A stretch of DNA of 64,000 bases from contig DATCMU010000006.1 in NCBI GenBank assembly GCA_036563245.1, positions 1 to 64,000 of the forward strand, read 5' to 3'. The stretch's first letter is position 1. Each line of letters begins with the position of its first letter. The position numbers and the translations under genes were made by a program. A model generated the notes under the pieces. The model saw only the letters and a program-made list of their open reading frames with translations. It searched no databases and was not told where the DNA came from. The stretch is from DATCMU01 sp036563245 (GTDB lineage: Bacteria; Pseudomonadota; Alphaproteobacteria; Rhizobiales; Devosiaceae). This document shows, in pieces, positions 42,982 through 50,286 of the stretch.

Positions 42982-43826
42982 CAGGCAAGCTCCCGCATGG
43001 CGATTTCGTATTGCTCGGCATTGGGTACGCCGTGGTGCCAGCTCACCTGGTCTTTCATGTAGGAAACGCCCATGCCCTTGTGGGTATGCGCAATCACGCA
43101 GCGCGGACGGTCGGTACCCCTGGCACCCAGCACCTCGAGCAGGCGCGCATGGTCGTGCCCGTCCAGCTCGATCACTTCCCACCCGAACGCCCGCCACTTG
43201 TCCGCCAGCGGTTCGAGCGCGTTCGTCTGTTCGGTGGGCGCGCCCTGCTGCAGACCGTTTCGGTCAATGACCAGTGTCAGGTTGGCGAGCTTCCGGTGGC
43301 CGGCCGACATCGCCGCTTCCCAATTGCTGCCTTCCTGGAGTTCACCATCGCCCATAACCACGAACACGCGGTAAGGGGCCTTGTCGATCTGTCCGGCAAT
43401 CGCCATGCCAACCGCCACCGGCAGGCCGTGACCCAGCGGGCCGGTATTGGTCTCCACGCCCGGCACATAGTTCCTGTTTGGATGGCCGTTGAGCATGGAA
43501 AGCGGCTGCATGTAGGTGTCGAGCATGTAAAGACCGATGAAGCCGCGCTCGGCCAGGGTCGAATACAGGGCCCCGGTGCAATGCCCCTTGCTCAGCACGA
43601 ACCGGTCGCGCATCGGGTCATTTGGGTTGGCCGGATCGACATTGAGAACGCCAAAGTAGAGCGTTGCGATGATATCGGCCACCGACAGGTCGCCGCCAGG
43701 ATGCCCGAGCTTGGCATGGTAGATCATCTCGATGCTGTGACGCCTGATTTCGCGCGATTTGGCGCGGATGAGATCAAGCACCTGGTCGGGGGAATTCGAC
43801 ATGGGCATTTCCGCTGTAACTGACAT
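42981..43826 (-). CDS. aptA: Transketolase N-terminal subunit (apulose-4-phosphate transketolase subunit A candidate)
   Basis: A 281-residue thiamine-diphosphate-binding half of transketolase. AKLGHPGGDLSVADIIATLY, RFVLSKGHCTGALYSTLAE, GPLGHGLPVAVGMA and the ThDP motif MGDGELQEGSNWEA are intact, as is IDRNGLQQGAPTEQTN. The start at 43826 has GCGGAG upstream; a TTG at 43853 overlapping the isomerase stop is possible. Fast-pairing with aptB and absence of a full-length transketolase here indicate a dedicated catabolic enzyme. Confidence 0.82.
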   Translation of the reverse strand: MSVTAEMPMSNSPDQVLDLIRAKSREIRRHSIEMIYHAKLGHPGGDLSVADIIATLYFGVLNVDPANPNDPMRDRFVLSKGHCTGALYSTLAERGFIGLYMLDTYMQPLSMLNGHPNRNYVPGVETNTGPLGHGLPVAVGMAIAGQIDKAPYRVFVVMGDGELQEGSNWEAAMSAGHRKLANLTLVIDRNGLQQGAPTEQTNALEPLADKWRAFGWEVIELDGHDHARLLEVLGARGTDRPRCVIAHTHKGMGVSYMKDQVSWHHGVPNAEQYEIAMRELA

Positions 43827-43849
43827 TGGGCTCCGCCTGATCGAGACGT

Positions 43850-45307
43850 TCAAAGAATGACCGGCGGCAAATCGGCTTCCGGCGCTTCGTGGCGATAGAT
43901 CGGCCAGTCGAGGTAATGGCGAACGGCTTCCTCGACGATCGAGGCATGGCTGCCGCGCACCATGGCCACGTGATGCTCGAAGCCGTTGCGAACGATGAAG
44001 CTGAGCAGGGCGCGCAGCTTGCGAACGCGCGTCACTGCAATGCCGCCGTCCATCGGGAACGGATCGTCGGTGAATTCGCCCTCGCCGACATAGGCCTTGA
44101 GCATGCCGCGGGTATCGTCACTCGAGAGGCGGAAGAACGTCATTGGACCGGCCTTCACCTTCCCCTTGACGGCGCCGAAGCATTTTTCCGCGCCAATCAC
44201 GGTGCCCAGCACGTCGAGATTGGAGATTTCGGGCGTGTCGCCGATGAAGCTCTTGGGAAAATTGCCGCAATGGGTGCACACGCACATTTCGGCGTCCGCC
44301 CCGTAGTTGTTGTTCCAGTCCAGGATGGCCGGCGGCGCCTCTGACGCCAGGGCCAGCGCGTACATCGAGATCGCGCCCATCACGTCAACCTCGCAGGCGC
44401 TCGGCATCAGCTTCTCGCCCATCATGCTCATGGTCAGGCATGTCGCACAGCCGAAGTTGTCCTGGATGCTGCGCCAGCACTGGATCGATGAGGCATCGCA
44501 CTCGTTTTCATCGATCCAGCGATCGATGACGATCGAGAGGCGCGCCTGCTTGACGATGTTGTCCCTCAAGATGGTCGAGGGTATCCGGCCATAGGCGGAA
44601 ATCTCCTCGAGCTTGGCCTTCACTTCGGGCGCGTCGGGTGACAGTGCCTCGGCGGCGCCGATCATTTCCGACATGTCCGCCGTAACCACGGTGATGCCGG
44701 CCGACTGCAGCAGTTTTTCGCTGTACCGCATCGTGTGGAACGACGAAGTCCGCGCGCCGATGGCGCCAATCCGCGCGCCCTTCAACCCGCGAACGGTGCG
44801 GCACACCCGGGCAAACCGGCCCAGATCGCCAAGGAATTCTTCGCTGTCCACATCCACCGTGTGCGACGTGGTATCCGTGAAGGGGATGCCGTACTGGTGG
44901 AAGTTGTTGGCTACCGAGATCTTGCCGCAAAACGCATCGCGGCGGCTGTGCACGTCGACCTTGTCGACCTCGTCATTGCTGGCCTGCAGGAGGATCGGAA
45001 CGCCGAGCGCCGCCCGCGTCACCATCTCGACCGTCGCGATCTCGTCGCCGAAATTTGGCAGAAGGATCACAAGCCCGTCGATCTCGTCGCGGTGCTTGCG
45101 GAAATAGTCGCCATAAAGCGCGGCATCGGCGCGCGATTGCACCGCACCGTTTTCCGTCGCGTCCGGCGGCAGGATCAGCGCCTCCACCCCCAGCTTGCCG
45201 AGTTGGGCAAGGACTTGCTGACGCGCCAGGATCGCCGGCTGGCCGTTGAAAAACTGCCTGCTCCCCACCGCAACAGCAAACGTGAGCGGCTTGTTTACAG
45301 CGCGCAT
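43850..45307 (-). CDS. L-fucose/L-arabinose isomerase-like protein (D-apiose isomerase candidate)
   Basis: A 485-residue member of the L-fucose isomerase-like fold: a Rossmann-like N terminus (VAVGSRQFFNGQPAILARQQ), DGLVILLPNFGDE, SFHTMRYSEKLLQ, the LTMSMMGEKLMPSACEVDV metal-site region (Glu/Asp) and the C-terminal GNFPKSFIG and MVRGSHASIVEE (His) blocks. It begins the minus-strand operon; GGGAGGT lies 6 nt before the ATG. It should isomerise an aldose to the ketose used by the FGGY kinase. D-apiose to D-apulose is inferred from context; I cannot confirm that characterised ApsI proteins share this fold. Confidence 0.78.
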   Translation of the reverse strand: MRAVNKPLTFAVAVGSRQFFNGQPAILARQQVLAQLGKLGVEALILPPDATENGAVQSRADAALYGDYFRKHRDEIDGLVILLPNFGDEIATVEMVTRAALGVPILLQASNDEVDKVDVHSRRDAFCGKISVANNFHQYGIPFTDTTSHTVDVDSEEFLGDLGRFARVCRTVRGLKGARIGAIGARTSSFHTMRYSEKLLQSAGITVVTADMSEMIGAAEALSPDAPEVKAKLEEISAYGRIPSTILRDNIVKQARLSIVIDRWIDENECDASSIQCWRSIQDNFGCATCLTMSMMGEKLMPSACEVDVMGAISMYALALASEAPPAILDWNNNYGADAEMCVCTHCGNFPKSFIGDTPEISNLDVLGTVIGAEKCFGAVKGKVKAGPMTFFRLSSDDTRGMLKAYVGEGEFTDDPFPMDGGIAVTRVRKLRALLSFIVRNGFEHHVAMVRGSHASIVEEAVRHYLDWPIYRHEAPEADLPPVIL

Positions 45308-45360
45308 GCGGAACCTCCCGGTCACTGGTTCCTTGCGATTCTCACACCGCAGAAACCTTG

Positions 45361-45480
45361 TTTCGTTTTATGACGAAAAAATCCGATTAATGTCGAGTTG
45401 TCAAGAGTGTTCGTTCATTTGGTTTTGTTCAGTTGCGTTTGATTTCGTTTTTTTCGAATTTTTGTCATGGTTTCTCACCT
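45361..45480. promoter_or_regulatory. AT-rich divergent regulatory region with repeated DeoR-type elements
   Basis: Between the isomerase and DeoR genes this 120-bp AT-rich patch contains an inverted pair TTTCG (45361-45365) / CGAAA (45374-45378). It also has a T-rich series of TTCGTT/GTTTTG/GCGTTT/TTCGTT units at 45410-45460, spaced roughly one helical turn. DeoR-family proteins often bind such repeated elements. No clean -35/-10 pair was found, though TTGACA occurs on the minus strand at 45404-45399. Confidence 0.5.
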
Positions 45481-45587
45481 TCGGTGTTGTGTGCCGCGGT
45501 TTTGGCTCATATGTTGTGGCCGACAAGAGATGCTGGGCCGCCGCGCATCCGTGGTTGCGATAGACGCGATGGCCATGAGGAGGGGTT

Positions 45588-46436
45588 TTGGACAGCGAAC
45601 CGGTGAAACCGTCGGCGGCACAGAGGCGGCAGCCGGCCGCCACGCGTCAGGCGGAAGACCAGCGTGGCGCGCTTCTGGCCGAACCGCGTCGGCGCAAGAT
45701 ACTGGAGTGGCTGCAGGAAGAAGGCAGCGCGCGCGTTCGCGACCTCAGCGAGGCATTCTCGGTGTCCGAGGCGACGATCCGTCAGGATCTCGACAAGCTC
45801 AGCCAGGAAGGCCTCGTGGCACGGGATCATGGCGGCGCGTACCTGCGGTCCGTGCCCCAGCAGGTGCAGACCATGTCGCTCCAGCACCTCACCAACATGG
45901 AACAGAAGCGCAAGATCGGCGCGGCCGCGGCGGCATTGGTACAGGACCACGACACCATCATTCTCGATTCGGGTTCGACGGCGACCGAGGTCGCGGGCCA
46001 GCTGGTCAACCGCAAGGACCTAACCGTAATCACGCCGGCGCTCAATATCGCGCTCACCCTGGGCGCGATCCCCTCATTCACCGTTCATATGCCCGGCGGT
46101 CAGTTCAAGGCGCCAACCCTGTCGCTGAGCGGAGAGAAGTCGGCCGAATATTTCAAGGACATCTTCGCCGGCAAGCTGTTCCTTGCAACCGCCGGCGTCT
46201 CGGTTGAAGCCGGCCTGACCTTTCCAGGCTTCGCAGACCTCCCGATGAAACGCGCCATGATCAAGGCATCGAGCGAGGTCTACTTGGTCGCCGACTCAAC
46301 CAAGATCAACGCGAATTCCTTCACGCGGCTATGTGGCGTTGAGGAGGTGCAGGTCCTGATCACTGACGATGGACTGAGCGACCGCGACGCTGCAGCGTTC
46401 GAGAGGCTCGGCATCCGGATCGTCATCGCGCGCTGA
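45588..46436 (+). CDS. DeoR family transcriptional regulator
   Basis: A 282-residue DeoR-type regulator: N-terminal HTH (RRRKILEWLQEEGSARVRDL, VSEATIRQDLDKLSQEGL, about 35-80), the linker HGGAYLRS, and a sugar-phosphate sensor domain with ILDSGSTATEVAGQLVN and VLITDDGLSD. The start is TTG at 45588, preceded by GAGGAGGGG at short spacing. It is divergent from the isomerase-kinase-transketolase-importer operon and most likely represses it, responding to a phosphorylated ketose. Confidence 0.9.
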   Translation: MDSEPVKPSAAQRRQPAATRQAEDQRGALLAEPRRRKILEWLQEEGSARVRDLSEAFSVSEATIRQDLDKLSQEGLVARDHGGAYLRSVPQQVQTMSLQHLTNMEQKRKIGAAAAALVQDHDTIILDSGSTATEVAGQLVNRKDLTVITPALNIALTLGAIPSFTVHMPGGQFKAPTLSLSGEKSAEYFKDIFAGKLFLATAGVSVEAGLTFPGFADLPMKRAMIKASSEVYLVADSTKINANSFTRLCGVEEVQVLITDDGLSDRDAAAFERLGIRIVIAR

Positions 46437-46755
46437 TCCTTTCCGATCGCCGCAGGGGCGTGCGGACCGGACTGGGAGGGGGCAGGCATTACCGACATGA
46501 CGCCATCTTCCGATTTCGCGGTGGTAGCGGCGCGTCATGCCCCACTGATTAACCGTTAGGCCCCGGCGCGCTTGATCGCACCAGGACCGCTACCAGCTGC
46601 GCCGATTCTGATCCCGCATCCAACGTACATACTGGGGGAGTATGGTGGAGGCCCGACAGCCGCCGCGAGCCAGTCAATGATCAGAGGGTTCCGCCGAGCG
46701 CACCGCCTATCGACGAATGGAACCGTGTAGGGCCGGAAGACAGGCGATCAAGATC
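46437..46755. other. Intergenic region without a recognisable gene
   Basis: About 320 bp follow the DeoR gene with no supported open frame, RNA gene or clear terminator. It separates the sugar region from the core block. Confidence 0.5.
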
Positions 46756-46776
46756 TAAGTATATCACATATACTTA
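46756..46776. repeat. AT-rich perfect palindrome beside the tRNA-Ser 3' end
   Basis: TAAGTATAT (46756-46764) and ATATACTTA (46768-46776) form a perfect 9-bp inverted repeat around CAC, 10 bp beyond the tRNA 3' end. It stands out from the GC-rich surroundings. It could act as the tRNA terminator stem, an operator, or a recombination-site arm. Confidence 0.65.
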
Positions 46777-46786
46777 CAAGGAATTC

Positions 46787-46876
46787 TGGCGGAGAGGGAG
46801 GGATTCGAACCCTCGGAACGCTTACGCGCTCAACGGTTTTCGAGACCGCCCCGTTCGACCACTCCGGCACCTCTCC
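46787..46876 (-). tRNA. tRNA-Ser (anticodon CGA)
   Basis: A 90-nt tRNA including an encoded CCA. The acceptor stem GGAGAGG (46876-46870) pairs with CCTCTCC; the anticodon loop is CTCGAAA, giving anticodon CGA for UCG codons; a long variable arm (GAGCGC...GCG) and the T-loop TTCGAAT are present, as expected for serine. Its 3' end faces the sugar catabolism region. Confidence 0.96.
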
Positions 46877-47249
46877 GCGATGGCGATGCGCAACCCGTTT
46901 CGGGGTTGGCCGGTCGTTCTGGCCGGCAGCCTTATGGCATAGGGCAAACCGCGCCGCAACTCCCCTTCTCGCTTGCGGCAACCACCTTCGTGGCCGCGCA
47001 GTGCGCCGGGGCATGCAGCCAACCCGGCGCTTGACTCGCGCGCGGTTTCAAATCATAAGCACCCACCTGTGCGTGCCGGCCCATCGGCGCGCCCGTTCTG
47101 CATGTTTAAACATCGCTGCTCGAGGCGGCCGCCCGGCACCTGAAGGTCCGGAAACCGATCGCAAGTCCGCGGGACACGGCCATTACCCGCGGCGCCACAG
47201 GGCGCGGACAACAAGGGATCCGGGGAGCATCCACCCCGGCGAGACTGAA
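46877..47249 (+). promoter_or_regulatory. Leader/promoter region of rplU-rpmA
   Basis: About 370 bp upstream of rplU without a supported gene. Open frames crossing the tRNA are artefacts. It must contain the ribosomal operon promoter, but no convincing -35/-10 pair or known leader structure could be assigned by eye. Confidence 0.4.
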
Positions 47250-47909
47250 ATGTTCGCTGTTATCAAGACCGGCGGCAAGCAATACAAGGTTGCTGCCGAT
47301 GACGTACTCAAGATCGAGAAGCTGGAAGGCGAAGCCGGCGATGCCGTGACCTTCGATCAGGTTCTCATGGTTGGCGAAGGCGCCGAGGTCACTGTTGGCG
47401 CGCCGCTCGTCGAGGGCGCCGTGGTCGCCGCGGAACTCGTCGCCACCGCCAAGCAGAAGACGATCATCGTTTTCAAGAAGAATCGTCGCCACAACTATCG
47501 CCGGCGCAATGGCCATCGCCAGTTGCTGTCGACCGTTAGGATCACCGAGATCCTGACCGGTGGCGCCAAGCCGGCCAGGAAGGCTGCCGCAAAGCCCGCC
47601 GCAAAGCCGGAAGCGGCTGCGCCGAAGGCCGCGCCCGCGGCCGAAGCCGCCGCGATCGTCGATGACGTCAAGCTGATCGGCGGCGTGGGACCGGCACTCG
47701 AGAAGAAGCTCGCGGCAGCCGGCGTCACCAGCCTCAAGCAGATCGCCGAATTCACCGCCGAGGACATCGCGCGGGTCGATGCCGAGCTCAACTTCAAGGG
47801 CCGTATCGAACGCGAGGAATGGGTCGAGCAGGCCAGGGAGCTGCTGGCAGGCAAGCCTCCCCGCGCCAAGGCCGACCAGAAGGCCCAGAAGGCCGACGAG
47901 CAGAAGTAA
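47250..47909 (+). CDS. rplU: 50S ribosomal protein L21 with C-terminal HhH-type extension
   Basis: A 219-residue bL21. Residues 1-103 are the standard protein (MFAVIKTGGKQYKVAADDVL, FKKNRRHNYRRRNGHRQ, STVRITEI), which binds 23S rRNA. A linker rich in Ala, Lys and Pro (about 104-138) leads to an extra domain (about 140-205) with IGGVGPALEKKLAAAGVTSL, a helix-hairpin-helix-like motif. Such extended L21 proteins occur in Hyphomicrobiales. The start at 47250 is the conserved MFAVI; the longer frame upstream is non-coding. rpmA follows after 12 nt. Confidence 0.97.
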   Translation: MFAVIKTGGKQYKVAADDVLKIEKLEGEAGDAVTFDQVLMVGEGAEVTVGAPLVEGAVVAAELVATAKQKTIIVFKKNRRHNYRRRNGHRQLLSTVRITEILTGGAKPARKAAAKPAAKPEAAAPKAAPAAEAAAIVDDVKLIGGVGPALEKKLAAAGVTSLKQIAEFTAEDIARVDAELNFKGRIEREEWVEQARELLAGKPPRAKADQKAQKADEQK

Positions 47910-47921
47910 AGGAGCGAGACG

Positions 47922-48188
47922 ATGGCACACAAGAAAGCAGGCGGTTCGTCCCGCAATGGTCGCGACACAGCCGGACGCCGCCTTGGCGTGAAGAAGTTCG
48001 GCGGCGAGCAGGTCGTGGCCGGCAACATCATCGTGCGTCAGCGCGGCACCAAGTGGCATCCGGGCACCGGCGTGGGCCTTGGCAAGGATCACACCATCTT
48101 TGCGCTGACCGACGGCACGGTATCCTTCATGACCCGAGCGAAGGGCAAAACCTTCGTATCCGTCAACCCGGCAGAGGCGGCTGAATAA
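47922..48188 (+). CDS. rpmA: 50S ribosomal protein L27
   Basis: An 88-residue bL27 of normal length beginning MAHKKAGGSSRNGRDTAGRR, the N-terminal tail that reaches the peptidyl transferase centre. GGNIIVRQRGTK-type and GKDHTIFALTDG blocks complete the fold. There is no N-terminal cleavage extension. AAGGAGCG precedes the start, and it is cotranscribed with rplU. Confidence 0.98.
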   Translation: MAHKKAGGSSRNGRDTAGRRLGVKKFGGEQVVAGNIIVRQRGTKWHPGTGVGLGKDHTIFALTDGTVSFMTRAKGKTFVSVNPAEAAE

Positions 48189-48311
48189 CCCGGCAAGACC
48201 TCAAACACCCTGCCGGAGACCCAATCCCCGGCAGTGTCATGGATAGCCAGCACTGAATCACCAAGGGGAAGCGGGTCACCGGTTCCCCTTCCTTGATTCA
48301 GGATTGGCAAG

Positions 48312-48869
48312 ATGAATGCCCTAGACCTTCGCGACGCTCTGGATCTGCGCAACGCACTTCCCCAGACCATTGCCAGCGCCCGCCTCGTGCTGCGCGCGCC
48401 AAGCCATGCCGACATTCCCGCGCTCGCTTTCCTGGCCAACAATATCCGCGTGCAGCAGATGGTGTCGCGGCTGCCCCACCCCTATACCAGCGCCGAGGCT
48501 TTTGCCTTCGTGGAGGAATTCGCCCGCCGCGACGACCAGCGGCCCTACGCCATCACCTCGCCGGCCGAAGGGTTCTTGGGCGTGATCGGCCTGTCCTTCG
48601 GGACAGATCCGGCTCCCGAACTGGGATACTGGCTCGGCGAACCCTATTGGGGCCGGGGACTGATGACGGAGGCGGCGAATGCCTTGCTCCGCGCAGCCGA
48701 CCGGACCGGCCGGTTCCCCGTGCTGCGTGCAAGGGCGCGCGCTGACAATCCCGCATCGCTTGGCGTGCTCGCCAAGGCCGGCTTCGCGCGGACCGGCGAG
48801 ATCCGCGATCATGGCCTGCATCCAGACGGCGTCCGCGTGGTCACCTTCCGGCGACACGCGGGAGCATGA
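48312..48869 (+). CDS. GNAT family N-acetyltransferase (RimJ/RimL-like)
   Basis: A 185-residue GNAT acetyltransferase using acetyl-CoA. SARLVLRAPSHADIPALAFL is the N-terminal strand-helix unit, ELGYWLGEPYWGRGLMTEAA contains the RGxxTEA acetyl-CoA loop, and ARADNPASLGVLAKAGFAR is the C-terminal motif. Such genes commonly sit between rpmA and obgE in Hyphomicrobiales. The acceptor (protein N terminus or small molecule) is unknown. It overlaps the next open frame by ATGA. Confidence 0.9.
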   Translation: MNALDLRDALDLRNALPQTIASARLVLRAPSHADIPALAFLANNIRVQQMVSRLPHPYTSAEAFAFVEEFARRDDQRPYAITSPAEGFLGVIGLSFGTDPAPELGYWLGEPYWGRGLMTEAANALLRAADRTGRFPVLRARARADNPASLGVLAKAGFARTGEIRDHGLHPDGVRVVTFRRHAGA

Positions 48870-49246
48870 GCACGCAACTGGCCACGGCGCGGCGGGTTCT
48901 GCGCGCGTCCCTTTCCCTCAAGGAGCATGGGACGCTGCAAACCCGCCGGGAATGCGCTGCCGCGATCCAGCGCCGGGAAAGACGTGGCCCGCGATCGGGT
49001 TCAACGGCGCGCGGCCTGATGAGCGAGGCAGCCCCCGCTGGCCCTGGACAGTACTTCGGCACCGGTGAGACCGCGAATATCCGGTCCCGGGCCTTCCATT
49101 TCAACACGGCTTCTCTTGCCATCCTGCGCAAGATGGGGTTTGTCGTCAGCGGGCGCTCGCGCGCCATGTGCCTTGCGCGCGGCAAAGAAATCGAACACAT
49201 CGACGCCGAACTCACCCGCGAGGCGTTTGAGGACGCCAGAAAATGA
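48866..49246 (+). pseudogene. Degenerate second GNAT acetyltransferase
   Basis: A 126-codon frame. Only the last 50 residues look like a GNAT C terminus (HFNTASLAILRKMGF, then ELTREAFEDAR), matching the second tandem acetyltransferase usual at this locus. The first part begins plausibly (TARRVLRASLSLKEHGTL) but the acetyl-CoA loop is absent and the middle is low-complexity Arg-rich. The coding frame is kept and overlaps obgE, so it may persist as a coupling stub. A short functional protein cannot be excluded. Confidence 0.6.
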
Positions 49247-50286
49247 AATTCCTCGACCAGGCAAAGGTCTATATCCGCTCCGGCAATGGAGGCGCAGGCT
49301 GCGTCTCGTTCCGGCGCGAGAAATTCATCGAGTTCGGCGGCCCGGACGGTGGCAATGGCGGTCGCGGCGGCGATGTCTGGGTCGAGTGCGTGGACGGGCT
49401 CAACACCCTGATCGACTATCGCTACCAGCAGCATTTCAAGGCCGGCACCGGCACCCACGGCATGGGACGCAACCGCACCGGAGCGGACGGCCATGATGTG
49501 GTCATGCGCGTGCCCGTAGGCACACAGGTGCTTGAGGACGACAACGAGACCATCATCGCCGACCTCACCGAGGTCGGACAGCGCGTCAAGCTCCTGGGCG
49601 GGGGAAATGGCGGCTTCGGCAACGCCTATTTCAAGTCCTCGACCAACCAGGCCCCGCGACACGCCAATCCCGGGCTCGAGGGCACCGAGAAGTGGGTCTG
49701 GCTGAGGCTGAAGCTGATCGCCGACGCCGGGCTGGTCGGCCTGCCCAATGCGGGCAAGTCCACGCTGCTTGCAGCGGTGTCCGCCGCCCGGCCCAAGATC
49801 GCCGACTATCCCTTCACCACGCTGCACCCCAATCTGGGCGTGGTGCGGATTGCGGGGCGCGATTTCGTACTGGCCGACATTCCCGGCCTGATCGAGGGCG
49901 CGCACGAGGGCGCAGGTATTGGCGACCGGTTTCTGGGACATATCGAACGCTGCGGCGTGCTCGTACACCTGGTCGACGGCACATCCGAGGACGTGGTCGC
50001 GGCCTATCGCACCATTCGCGGCGAACTCTCCGCCTATGCCCACGGGATCGAGGACAAGCCTGAAATCGTCGCGCTGAACAAGGTCGATGCCTTGTCCGAG
50101 GAACAGATCGCCGACAAGACCGCAGCCCTTGCAAAGGTCTCCGGCCGAGAGGTTCTTCCCCTGTCCGCGGCCACCGGCAAGGGCGTGGAGCAGATCCTGT
50201 TCGCGATCCTGCGCGTGCTCGACACGGAGAAGGCCGAACGGGCCGCCGCCGAAGCCCGGAAAGCCGATCCGACATGGAAGCCCTGA
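49243..50286 (+). CDS. obgE: GTPase Obg/CgtA
   Basis: A 347-residue Obg GTPase involved in 50S assembly and stress responses. The glycine-rich Obg fold occupies residues 1-158 (SGNGGAGCVSFRREKF, GGPDGGNGGRGGDVW). The G domain follows, with G1 GLPNAGKST, switch YPFTTLHPNLG, G3 DIPGLIEGA, G4 NKVD and G5 SAATG. The ATG overlaps the previous frame by 4 nt, and the end overlaps proB by 13 nt. Confidence 0.98.
   Translation: MKFLDQAKVYIRSGNGGAGCVSFRREKFIEFGGPDGGNGGRGGDVWVECVDGLNTLIDYRYQQHFKAGTGTHGMGRNRTGADGHDVVMRVPVGTQVLEDDNETIIADLTEVGQRVKLLGGGNGGFGNAYFKSSTNQAPRHANPGLEGTEKWVWLRLKLIADAGLVGLPNAGKSTLLAAVSAARPKIADYPFTTLHPNLGVVRIAGRDFVLADIPGLIEGAHEGAGIGDRFLGHIERCGVLVHLVDGTSEDVVAAYRTIRGELSAYAHGIEDKPEIVALNKVDALSEEQIADKTAALAKVSGREVLPLSAATGKGVEQILFAILRVLDTEKAERAAAEARKADPTWKP

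Noticed and set aside
46748..47014. Minus-strand open frame of 88 codons across the tRNA
   Set aside because: It is a translation of the tRNA-Ser gene and its flanks, a common artefact; the tRNA is complete and on the same strand.
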